DNA from: Tulasnella sp. 424
Lineage: Eukaryota; Basidiomycota; Agaricomycetes; Cantharellales; Tulasnellaceae
NCBI GenBank assembly: GCA_019633425.1
Contig: WSUB01000011.1
Coordinates: 124,001 to 188,000, forward strand
Reading direction: 5' to 3'
DNA: 64,000 bases
The notes under the pieces: generated by a model
Told to the model about the DNA's origin: nothing
Database searches by the model: none
What the model saw: the letters and a program-made list of their open reading frames with translations, nothing else
Program-made: the position numbers and the translations under genes
Shown here: positions 46,485-56,494 of the stretch, one piece after another
How the letters are laid out: each line of letters begins with the position of its first letter
Numbering within the stretch: position 1 is the first letter of the stretch

Positions 46485-49400
46485 ATGCTTGCCCGCCTAA
46501 GACGTCTGATGCATTGGGGCGAAAATGACGACACCGATCGTCGTGGTCCGTCCAATGATCCCGCAAGAACACCCCCGTCAAGCAGTAAAATAGTACGCCC
46601 TACCCAAATCACGACAAATGATCGCAGTGATTCACCAAAACCTATTACTTTTAGCGGGAGAAGCTCCAAAAACTTGCGGAATGGCGAATTGATCTGTCTT
46701 CGATTGAATTCGAGCAAGGCGCCTCCGAGTTCCGTGGAGGATATGCGACGGTTTCACGAGCGTTCTTAGTTTCAACTTCCGGCACCGAAGACAAAGCGGA
46801 CAATGCAGCACATGCCGGACGCAAGAGCGAGTCTCACGGGAGAACCACCACGCGAAAGGTCTGTTCCAACCCGACTCTCGTGTTTCCGATAGCAATTAGC
46901 TGAACGACCCCTGCTTATTAGCCTATAGCGGTCAAGAAACTGAAGATCCAGTATGGAAAGGACAAAGAGCGAGTACTGGGGGTGAGAATGAGCTGTCCCA
47001 ACGCATCGAGCGGTCGCACAGCGCTAAGTCCTCTTAGTTGGCACTCAGGGAAGCGCGATTCTTAACCAAACTTTCGCACGAAAACGTCATCAAGCTTGAA
47101 GGATTTGTTGAAGATCTGTCTGAGGATAGGGTCTGGCTGGTGTTTCCTTGGGCAGCCAACGGGAATTTAAAGGACTTTGTGGCCTCAGCCGACTGGGAAA
47201 TTCCTGAACGAATATGTCTGGTAAGATCACGACATTACCTTTCGAGTCACTCCCTGAGAAACCGTACGCCAGATGGACGACGTAGTGAGGGGACTGGAGT
47301 ACCTTCATAGTCAGGACCCGCCGATATACCACGGCGACCTCAAATCGGTGGGTCCGGGTGTTACAGTGAGATGACCCTTGGCAAGCTTAACTGCACGTTG
47401 CGCAGGCCAACGTTTTGGTAAATTCAGACTGTCGCGCAGCCATTACGGACTTCGGCTCCGCCCGTCGCATGGCGAAAAAAGATCCAACCGCACAACCCTA
47501 CCAAAGCGGAAACCAAGCGCAGCCAGTACTGTTACTCGAGACAACTTTTTGTGAAGCCACCAATACTGTAACACTGACAGGCAATCAATATACACTTCGC
47601 TGGGCTGCTCCAGAGCTGCTCATGGGCGACGAACCCGGCCTGTGGAGCGATATCTGGGCATTAGGCTGGATATTCTATGAAGTACAGCAAAACTCGGAAG
47701 TTGTACTCGACGGAAGCTGACATTTAGCGCCGAAATAGGTTATGATGAATGCCATTCCGTTCGAAAATGTTCAAAACGACTCGATGGTTGTCGTGCACGT
47801 CATTCAGGGAGACCTCCCATCCGTTGCTGATCACGTCCGCATGGCGTTGGTCCGGGCACTTTACTCGCTAATGATCACCTGTTGGACCATTGATCCCAGC
47901 AAGCGGCCAACGGCGGAGAGTTGTCGAAAGGCGATGGATTGGATGGCGAGTGGTCCTGGTTTTTGGGCTTCTGAACGCAATTTGACTTGTTGCCACATAG
48001 CCAATGATTATTCCGGATCGGCAGCCGGCCGTGAATACGTCGGGTTTGCGAACTCGCTCTCCTGAACTTCTTATCAAGATTGGAGCGATGCATCGAGCTC
48101 AAGATGATTATATCAATGCATCAAAATTTTACACTGAAGCCTTGGGCATCTGCACCGACACCGGCGACAGAGGAGGAAGAGCCGACGCTTTGTTCGGTCT
48201 GGCCGAGGTGCATCGGGCTCAAAACGAGTACAGCAAGGCCGTTACATTCTACTCCGAGGTGGCCCAAATCTGCACCGACATCGGCAAGAGAGGAGGAAGA
48301 ACCAACGCTTTGCTCGGTCTGGGCCAGGTGCATCAACTTCAAAACGAGTACAGCAAAGCCGTTACATTCTACTCCGAGGTGGTCCAAATCTGCACCGACA
48401 TCGGCGACAGAGGAGGAAGAGCCCACGCTTTGCTCGGTCTGGCCCAGGTGCATCGACTTCAAAACGAGTACAGCAAAGCCGTTACATTCTACTCCGAGGT
48501 GGTCCAAATCTGCACCGACATCGGCAACAGAGGAGGAAGAGCCTACGCTTTGTTCGGTCTGGCCGAGGTGCATCGGCTTCAAAACGAGTACAGCAAAGCC
48601 GTTACACTCTACTCCGAGGTGGTCCAAATCTGCACCGACATCGGCGACAGAGGAGGAAGAGCCTGCGCTTTGCTCGGTCTGGCCGAGGTGCATCGGCTTC
48701 AAAACGAGTACAGCAAAGCCGTTACATTCTACTCCGAGGTGGTCCAAATCTGCACCGACATCGGCGACAGAGGAGGAAGAGCCCACGCTTTGCTCGGTCT
48801 GGCCGAGGTGCATCGGCTTCAAAACGAGTACAGCAAAGCCGTTACATTCTACTCCGAGGTGGTCCAAATCTGCACCGACATCGGCAACAGAGGAGGAAGA
48901 GCCTACGCTTTGTTCGGTCTGGCCGAGGTGCATCGGCTTCAAAACGAGTACAGCAAAGCCGTTACACTCTACTCCGAGGTGGTCCAAATCTGCACCGACA
49001 TCGGCGACAGAGGAGGAAGAGCCTGCGCTTTGCTCGGTCTGGCCGAGGTGCATCGGCTTCAAAACGAGTACAGCAAAGCCGTTACATTCTACTCCGAGGT
49101 GGTCCAAATCTGCACCGACATCGGCGACAGAGGAGGAAGAGCCGACGCTTTGCTCGGTCTGGCCGAGGTGCATCGACTTCAAAACGAGTACAGCAAAGCC
49201 GTTACATTCTACTCCGAGGTGGTCCAAATCTGCACCGACATCGGCAACAGAAGAGGAAGAGCCGACGCTTTGTTCGGTCTGGCCGAGGTGCATCGGGTTC
49301 AAACCGAGTACAGCGAAGCCGTTACATTCTACTCCGAGGTGGTCCAAATCCGCACCGATATTGGCAACAAAGAAGGAAGAGCCCACGCTTTGCTCGGTCT

Positions 49401-50043
49401 GGCCCAGGTGCATCGACTTCAAAACGAGTACAGCAAAGCCGTTGCATCCTACTCCGAGGTGGTCCAAATCTACACCGATATTGGCGACAGACAAGGAAGA
49501 GCCGACGCTTTGCTCGGTTTGGCCGGTGTGCATCGGGCTCAAAACGAGTACAGCAAAGCCATCATATTCTACTCCGAGGTGGTCCAAATCCGCACCGATA
49601 TCGGTGACAGAGGAGGAAGAGCCGACGCTTTGTTCGGTCTGGCCGAGGTGCATCGGGCTCAAAACGAGTACAGCAAAGCCATCACATTCTACTCCGAGGT
49701 GGTCCAAATCCGCACCGATATCGGTGACAGAGGAGGAAAAGCCGACACTCTGTGGGGTTTCGCTGAGGTGCATCGTCTTCAAAAACAGTACAGCCAAGCC
49801 GTTTGGCTTTTCTCCGAAGCCCTGCAGATTCGTATCGACATTGGCGACAGAAACGGGAGAGCCTGGACTCTGTGGAGCCTTGCCAATGTCCATCGCGACC
49901 AGGGTCAGCACGAAGACGCAGCATGCCTTTATGAACAAGCTGCTGGAATTTTTGAAGAAATCGGAAACACTCAATATGCAGCACACGTATTAAACGACGC
50001 CGCCAAAGCCCGTCGAAAACTCGAACCAGCGGAGGCGGGATGA
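46485..50043 (+). CDS. Protein kinase fused to a 16-unit TPR array, K2
   Basis: Eight exons: 46485-46592, 46655-46858, 46922-46981, 47038-47220, 47273-47347, 47406-47681, 47739-47945 and 48001-50043, giving 1051 residues. Kinase: LAEWRIDLSSIEFEQGAS leads to a glycine loop (FRGGYATV), PIAVKKLK (K109), YHGDLKSANVLV (D207), ITDFGSARR (D225), RWAAPELL and WSDIWALGWIFYE, ending at KAMDWM (about 371). TPR: sixteen 40-residue units of the type ALFGLAEVHRLQNEYSKAV, from about 390 to 1030. Catalytic residues are present. The last intron (47946-48000) needs a GC donor. No membrane segment: probably a cytosolic receptor-like kinase whose TPR superhelix binds another protein. It converges with the related K3. 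The near-identity of units points to recent repeat turnover. Target and pathway unknown. Confidence 0.85.
48061..49980 (+). repeat. 120-bp tandem repeat, 16 units (TPR-coding)
   Basis: Sixteen head-to-tail units of exactly 120 bp with no indels between them. Inner units differ by only a few bases, outer units more. Two 360-bp blocks (48541-48900 and 48901-49260) differ at three positions only. Because the period is a multiple of three and stops are absent from the unit, other frames on both strands are also open throughout; these are by-products. Confidence 0.95.
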
Positions 50044-50771
50044 TGTTTCACTGAGACGTTTTGAGATCGAGCGAGATTCGATTCTTGAGCCTCTACTGCA
50101 GTTTGTGTAATGCGCATTGCTGTACAAGACTGTGAGCTATGCATATATCCCGCTGACTGAGACTCTGGTACTCCGTCTCGCTTTGTATCTTGTTCATGCA
50201 ACACACTCAAATTGATTGATAACCTCCTGTCGTCTGAAAGTCATGTAGCATGCACTTACCTTAACGTTTTTCTCTCGTTTGAATGAGCTCAGGTCGGATG
50301 GAGTCGCTACAGAAAGATGTCTCTTGGGGTATGAAGTGCAATGTACGTTCGAGTCTGTAGGCTTGTCGACTGCCGTACCTTGGAGTCGAACTTGGGCTAA
50401 ACCATAAACATTCGAACGATTGTCACCGTTAACTTTATCCCACCGGAATGCGACCAGGGTTTCGAAATGATTTCATTTATTACGGTGCTGCATGTCATTG
50501 CAACAAAGTCCGCTGGGGCGTATTGGATCTCGTCTACGACCCAAACGCCACGCTTTCCTCCAGATTATATAGGCCTTGCACGGACGCTCAAATCGACATT
50601 TCATATGCTGATATTATCATGCGTGAAAATTAAGCGGGCAATAATAAGAATAAGAATAAGAGCCAAGCAAGCTGAAGTAGTACTAGATCACACGAAGGAA
50701 AAGGGACCTGCAGTATAGAGGTGGCCGGTGAGAGTCATGGGAGGCTGGGGAGTGTGCAGAGATTTGAGTGC
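50044..50771. other. Intergenic between convergent K2 and K3
   Basis: Likely 3' UTR of K2 followed by spacer. No gene was recognised; an AATAAG-rich stretch lies near 50638-50665. Confidence 0.45.
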
Positions 50772-50970
50772 GAATGCCACGTCTCCAATCTAGTAGGGCA
50801 GACCAGGTCTCATAAGAATTCGCGCTCGTATCCCAGGCCCACGTTTACAAGCGCACCAACGAAACCCGTTTGGGAGCTCGAGTGTACCATCGCTCAGAAC
50901 GAAGGAATTCACGAAGGTTACCGTTTGCTTCCCAGAGAAAGATCAACCAGGCGATGCGATTTTCGAAAGG
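50772..50970 (-). pseudogene. Fragment of kinase K3 (exon plus intron)
   Basis: About 200 bp that matches 52977-53166 of K3 with some base changes. It covers the kinase N-lobe stretch NRIAWLIFLWEANGNLREFL, LRSERW and the downstream intron with its splice signals. It lies downstream of K3's own stop codon and in the same orientation. No other kinase exon is present, so it is a partial duplicate. Confidence 0.8.
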
Positions 50971-51142
50971 GAGCGGACTCGGAATTTCCGGTAAACAAGG
51001 GAGAGCAGAGGCATGAGTAGTGAGTAGTAGAGTAGAGGTCGACTTGGAGGGAGTGTTGTTATCGATAAATAAGAATAAGAATAATACATTGGACGGATAG
51101 ACGAGGGTTCCGACAAAGGCGACCACAATTAACGGCTGTGGT

Positions 51143-53606
51143 TTAAGTGGGCGGTCCTTCTCCTTGAGCGACACTGAGAAGCAAGCTTTTCGAGCGGCGT
51201 TTGCCCCATTGATAGTCGACTCGGCCCGAAATTTCGGCCGCACCGTTGATCAACGTTTTTGCTTCATCAAACCTGCCTTGACGCAGCCGAATTCTACCGA
51301 GCTTTAGGGAGGAGTTTGCTCGACCAACGTCATTCCTGATGATCGTGAAGATCTCAAGCGCTTCGGTATAAGAATTCTCGGCTTCGGGATAGTTGGACCG
51401 TGCTCTGTGGGTTTCTCCAAGCTTGAAAAGGGCGTTTGCTCGGCCGTGGTCGTCTCCGATGCTGGTGCAGATCTCCAGCGCTTGAGCGTAGGACTCTCCT
51501 GCCTCGGCGTACTTGGATCGGGCTTGGTGGATGTTCCCGAGCTTGAACAACGCATCGGTTCGGCCTGGGTCGTCTCCAACGCTTGTGAACCTCTCCAATG
51601 CTCGGGCGTAGGACGTCTCCGCCTCAACATACTTTGACTGCGCCTTTTGGATGCTTCCAAGCCCGAGCAACGTGTTCGCTTGGCCCAGGTCATTCCCGAT
51701 GACTGTGAACCTCTCCAGCGCTCGGGCGTAGGATTCCTCCGCTTCAGCGTAATTCGACCGCGCCTGATGGATGTTTCCGAGTCTGAACAACACGTCGGCT
51801 CGACCGAAATCGTCCCTGATGTTCACGAAGATCTCCAGTGCTTGGGTGTAAGACTCCTCCGCCTCGACGTGCTGCGACCGCGCTTGATGAACCCTTCCGA
51901 GTCCACGCAACGCGCGCGCCCGACCTATGTCGTCCTCGGTGACCGTGAAGGCCTCCAGCGCTTGGGTGTATGATTCCTCTGCGTCGACATAATTTGATCG
52001 CGCTCGGTGGATTCCTGCCAGCCCCAGAAGAATGTGTCCTATGGTTCCTTTATCTCCGTTTGATCGAGCAATAGCGAGTCCCTGCTCGAACATCTTCGAA
52101 GCCTCCTCGTTTCGGCCGTATGACTGGAATAGCACTCCAATTTGCAGTAAACCGGAAGGAGCCTGGATATCGGATTTCCCTAAAACGTCGGTCACTGGGA
52201 TGCCAGATGGCTTGTTGAACGAACAAAAACAAAAAAGAGTTTAATAATGTCCGCAACCTTAACTTCGGTGGAACCAACTTACGATCCATTTGAGGATTTT
52301 CCGGCATTCTGCAGCAGATGGTCGTTCCTTTGACTCAGACTTCCAACACCTCAGCATCATGCTGCAGAGGCGGCGGATTTGCGAGAGTTGGTCATGACCG
52401 TATATCGCCGGCAGTTGGCCTTCTATTATCTTCATCGCGACGACCCACTCCCTGTCGAGCTCGTGGAAAGGGTAGCAATCGGTGATGGCCTGAATGAAGG
52501 GTAAGTAAGCATCGCCGGACTAGATGCGGAAGCTTATCTCCCAAGCAATCCAACCTAGCGCCCAAATGTCGCTGGCCAGATCCGGAGCTTCTCCATTGAG
52601 AACTTCAGGCGCCGCCCAGCGAAAGGAGCAAGCCGGGCCTGTCAACGTAAACGTAGTATCGTTCACAGTAACGTTGAATTGAGGGTCTTCATTTTGTCCC
52701 AGAGCGTCACCGTCGCTTGCCGTTGAAGCTGGTAGGTTGGAGGCTGGAGCCACTGGATCGACTCTGAATCCACTCCCTCCCTCAACTTGCAGAAAGCGTG
52801 CCGAGCCAAAGTCGGTGATGACTGCACGATTCGATGAGTTGACCAGGATGTTAAGCTAAGTGAGTGCTAATTCGTCAGAAAAGGGCGTGATAAAGGATGA
52901 GTTGGTTGCGAAGCTTACTGATTTTAGGTCACCATGACAGATGGGAGGTTGGTGAGTATGAAGGTACTCCAGCCCAAATGCCACGTCTCGAATCTAGTGG
53001 GGCAGACCAAGCCTCATAGTAAGAATTCGCGCTCGGATCCCAAACCACGTTTGCAAACGCACCAACGAAACCCGTTCGGGAATATGCCACCGCTCAGAAC
53101 GAAGGAATTCACGAAGGTTACCGTTTGCTTCCCAGGGAAAGACCAACCAGGCGATGCGATTTTCGATGTCTTCCACAAACCCAGTTATCTCCATGATGTT
53201 TGGGTGAGACAACTTGTCCAATATACGCAGCTCGTTGACAAACACCTGGAGAAGGATGTGTCAGGCATGTTGAATGTGTGTACGGGTAAGAGGGAAGACG
53301 AACGCGGAGAAACTTTTCCTCGGTCATATCTCCACTGAGGGTCAGTCGAAGCTTCTTTACTGCTACTTTTTTCGGCTCTCGTTGACTGCCGTGCTTCTTA
53401 ATGAAGGTGGCCACGGCAACGTCAGCGTGGCCACCACCGTCTTGGGAACTGTTACCAGCGAACGTGATTTCGGTGATGGAGATCCGTAGTCTTCTTGACA
53501 GAGCAGCTAAAAGACCTCGCTACGATGAAGGGCCGGATCAGCTAGACCGACTAGGAAATTATATATCTCTTTTATTAATTACCGCGGAGATTCTAGAGTC
53601 TCCCAT
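51143..53606 (-). CDS. Protein kinase fused to TPR repeats, K3
   Basis: Minus-strand exons 53606-53583, 53519-53304, 53245-53063, 52993-52919, 52855-52538, 52489-52283 and 52210-51143, giving 696 residues if all splices work. Kinase landmarks: ISITEITFAGNSSQDGGG, KKVAVKKLR, ICHGDLKSLNILV, ITDFGSARF, FRWAAPEVL, SDIWALGWIAWE and ECRKILKWI. Exon sizes 183 and 75 nt equal those of K2, and intron positions agree. The last exon encodes about eight diverged TPR units (for example LGNIHQARSNYAEAEESYAR). One junction is abnormal: after WIAWE the expected GT donor reads AT, leaving a 48-nt AT-AG gap (52490-52537) with an in-frame stop. If this is not spliced, the protein ends after the activation loop. 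Could be intact with an unusual intron or newly broken. Confidence 0.7.
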
Positions 53607-54870
53607 TTCTATTGCGGTGTAGGCCTGGGGTTCGTCCGTGCATTCCGCATCAAGGTCTTCGTTGAGTGGATGATACCTGGCTTTGGGGGACACTGAAGGC
53701 AGGTTCGACATGTCAAACTAACTGGAAAGTCGAGAGGAATGCAAGGCGGCACGCAATAACCTGCGCCGTGTGCGGCATGATAACAGCATTCAGGAGGTCC
53801 TGGGAGGCTGTTGTTAAGGGTGCTGAGAAGGGTGTAGTCAGCTGCAGTCTGAAGCGCTTAAGCCGAGTTCGAAAGTTGCCCGAAGCTTCTAAATAGTAAA
53901 AACCACACATACTGGAATGACTGGTCTCAGCGTGTGTATCCCACCCAGAAGCCATCCTGCAGCCTGCCTACCCGTGAGAGATACCAGCCTCAAGGTCGGT
54001 CGTTCATCGTTCTTGGCCGGGGGGATGCTGGAGGTTTGGCCTCGCCTTGAACGCTCTTTCAAGACTATCTATCAGTGGCTTGGCAACGTCCTGGAGGCTT
54101 ACGTGAAAGCGAAAGTGTACTCGTACACATTTCCCCGAGGCATCGGGTCCAGACGAGCGTACCATCCTCACCTGCTCGGCAGATCGTTGTCCATCCCTCC
54201 GTTTGTGATTCGAGCCGGCAGGACTGCAGAGTACCCGGAATATCGCTTGGATTTGCTTCTGGGGCATTGCTATCTACTGGCTGTGAGGTACTAGTCTATC
54301 GTCAGTGTACGGCTCCTCAAGAGTCCCGTTTATACAAAGCAGTGCACCAAGTCCTTCTCTTCCGTCTACTCACTAACACCGAGATTACCATTTGCGTTAC
54401 TCAGTATCACATCGTACTCTCTGTGTTTCTGTCGCTCCGTCATTTTTGCGATTGATAAGTTGGCGTATCGCCCAGGAAACCCAATGCTAACCTTGCAGGG
54501 ATGTGGCAGCCAAAGCGTCATGTTTCGGGCGCTGCAATCGCGATCCTTGGCTGCGGGGAACACTGCGTCCCTGAACAGTGTGGGCCAAAATAGCTTTACC
54601 CGGCCTTCACCATCCCTCGGTCTTCATTGAAACCTCCACCCGCTTTTGCCTCCCCTCTTGCCACGAACCTCTCAGCCACCGGCGTCAACGGGCAGTGGCT
54701 CGAATGCCTTGTTGAACCATCTCGCAAGGCTATTCTCCCCTCTTATTATAATCTGGACTGGACTTGAGAAAAAGCATCTGTTTCTGGACGCCAAGCAACA
54801 CGAAAACGCGACGCAAAGACTTCAAATCTCTCCTCCTCGATACTCCTGACACGAAAAAGAGTCGACTCGG
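53607..54870. other. Intergenic, K3 and H3 promoters
   Basis: No gene was recognised. Minus- and plus-strand frames near 53917-54455 overlap each other and have no motif. The stretch before 54870 is pyrimidine-rich and is taken as H3 leader. Confidence 0.4.
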
Positions 54871-56147
54871 ATGGCTTTGGGCGGCGTACCCACCTCCTCA
54901 CCGCTTCCAGGTCCTCCACAACCAAGCCCATCGGATAACTCGAGCACCGTGGGTGGCGGCAACGTATGTTTGACGCATGCAGCGCGCTCGCGCTTCACCC
55001 CATTACAAATGCTAACATAAGACACACTCTTCTCCCCACGACAGGGCCTCTATCTCTACACATTTCTAATCACCCTTTTGGTCCTGCTATCAGTCGCCTC
55101 GCTAATCATCGTCCGCTCATGCGTCCTGCGCAGACGGTTCCGCAGGCACATGCAACTCGCCATTGAAGGTGGCGGTGGGTTGGTCTTGCCCCCGCAACTT
55201 CGTGTTCCCGGGCAAGGTGGGATCCCATTGGTTTTGGCTGGGCGTCATGGTGGTGGGAGGAGAAGGAAAGACAAGGTCCAGTTGGGTGCCAAGCCGGTCA
55301 TGTGGGAGGTTTGGATGGATAAGGAAACGGATGAGGAGGACGAGGATGAGGAAGGGAGCAGCGAAAAACGGGTACATTCCGCAACGGTACAGGTTCGTTC
55401 TCTGAAAGTCAACGACTTGGAATGTCGGTCCTGACTTGCGCGTTCAACGAATCTACGCAGCCCGTCTCAATGACGCTCGTCCGACCCACTCTCCCCGACC
55501 CAACAAACCCCAACTCAAGGAGGCCAACATCCGCATCCCCAATCATGCTCACCCGCGAAACGGCTCAAGAATACTTTGGAATCGACATGCGTTCGTTCCG
55601 AGAAGTCGTCCACGACAACTGGAGGAACACACGATCGAACCTGCAATCGTTCTCCCGAACGTTGGCTCCTAGACCTAGCAGCATCGTTATACCTTCTCCG
55701 CAGCGGTCCAGACCGACGTCGCAAAGGGTGAACTCCAATTACGGCACACCTAATCGGCAGAGCGGGGTTATCACACCAGAAGAAGACGACGATATGGAGA
55801 AAAGGCTCGCGGTCGGGTTCCTGATTGCCATGCCTGATGCTCGACGACCGACGTACAACCCAGCGACGCAATCCACTCAGCACCTGGGGGTGTTCAAAGT
55901 AGACTTGGACCAGCCGAGTCCGACGTCGGATACGTTCCCTTACTCTGCAGAAGAGTTGGAACGAGGGAAGATGAAGGCCCTTGAAGTTGGAGGTGACGAG
56001 GATGGGTTTACCGGTAATTTCGGAATCGATGATGGAGAGTTGCCCCCTGTGGTATTTGGTATCGTGGATGTGGATTGGACTGGACAAAAAGTGCCATCAT
56101 CGATGGCAGAGAAGCCGCAGACTGGGTCCGGCGGCACTCACGCCTAG
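54871..56147 (+). CDS. Single-pass membrane protein, AMP/FGV family, member H3
   Basis: Exons 54871-54963, 55045-55392 and 55461-56147, giving 375 residues. First exon: Pro/Ser/Gly-rich outside segment. Second: membrane segment YLYTFLITLLVLLSVASLII, then RSCVLRRRFRRHM, a Gly-rich insert, KPVMWEVWMD and an acidic Asp/Glu run. Third: PVSMTLVRP at the junction (PISTS in H1 and H2), TAQEYFGIDMRSFREVVHDN, VGFLIAMPDARR and LPPVVFGIVDVDW at the end. The longest member, with extra Ser/Arg-rich sequence in the tail. Splice positions match H1 and H2. Function unknown. Confidence 0.8.
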
Positions 56148-56494
56148 GGATCAACCTGGAAGCTTATGCTGATCTAATGGACTGAGGATATTATTACGGG
56201 TTCCCGTTTCGTTCGATTATTGTTGTACTTTTATGCACCACCTTATTTCGTATAAGACACAGACACCTCTCAAATCATATATCCTATTATTGGACTCACT
56301 TGTCAGAGGGCCTTGCAAGGCCAACGCATCATCGCCACCGACTATTCTTGTTTTTGCCGGCATCTTATCAAGGTACTGTATCATGTGGGCCCGAGCAGAA
56401 GCGCCCAACGCGGTTCTCACATCACATCTCCCGTTCCTCGAATTCGAGTTCCAACCACCTCCATTGTCCTCGTACGACCACGACCAGCTCACGA
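56148..56494. other. Intergenic, H3 to bestrophin-like gene
   Basis: Presumed 3' UTR of H3 and 5' leader of the channel gene; pyrimidine-rich toward 56494. Nothing else was seen. Confidence 0.5.

Noticed and set aside
48061..49980. Regular repeats considered as a CRISPR-like array
   Set aside because: Units are 120 bp with no spacers and encode TPRs; the genome is eukaryotic.
48121..49986. 621-codon antisense open frame across the TPR array
   Set aside because: Same cause as the other shadow frame; no motif, no start or splice context, and the sense strand explains the sequence.
48080..49993. Second long plus-strand open frame across the TPR array
   Set aside because: It exists only because the 120-bp unit is a multiple of three and happens to lack stops in that frame. 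The TPR frame fits known repeats and continues from the kinase.
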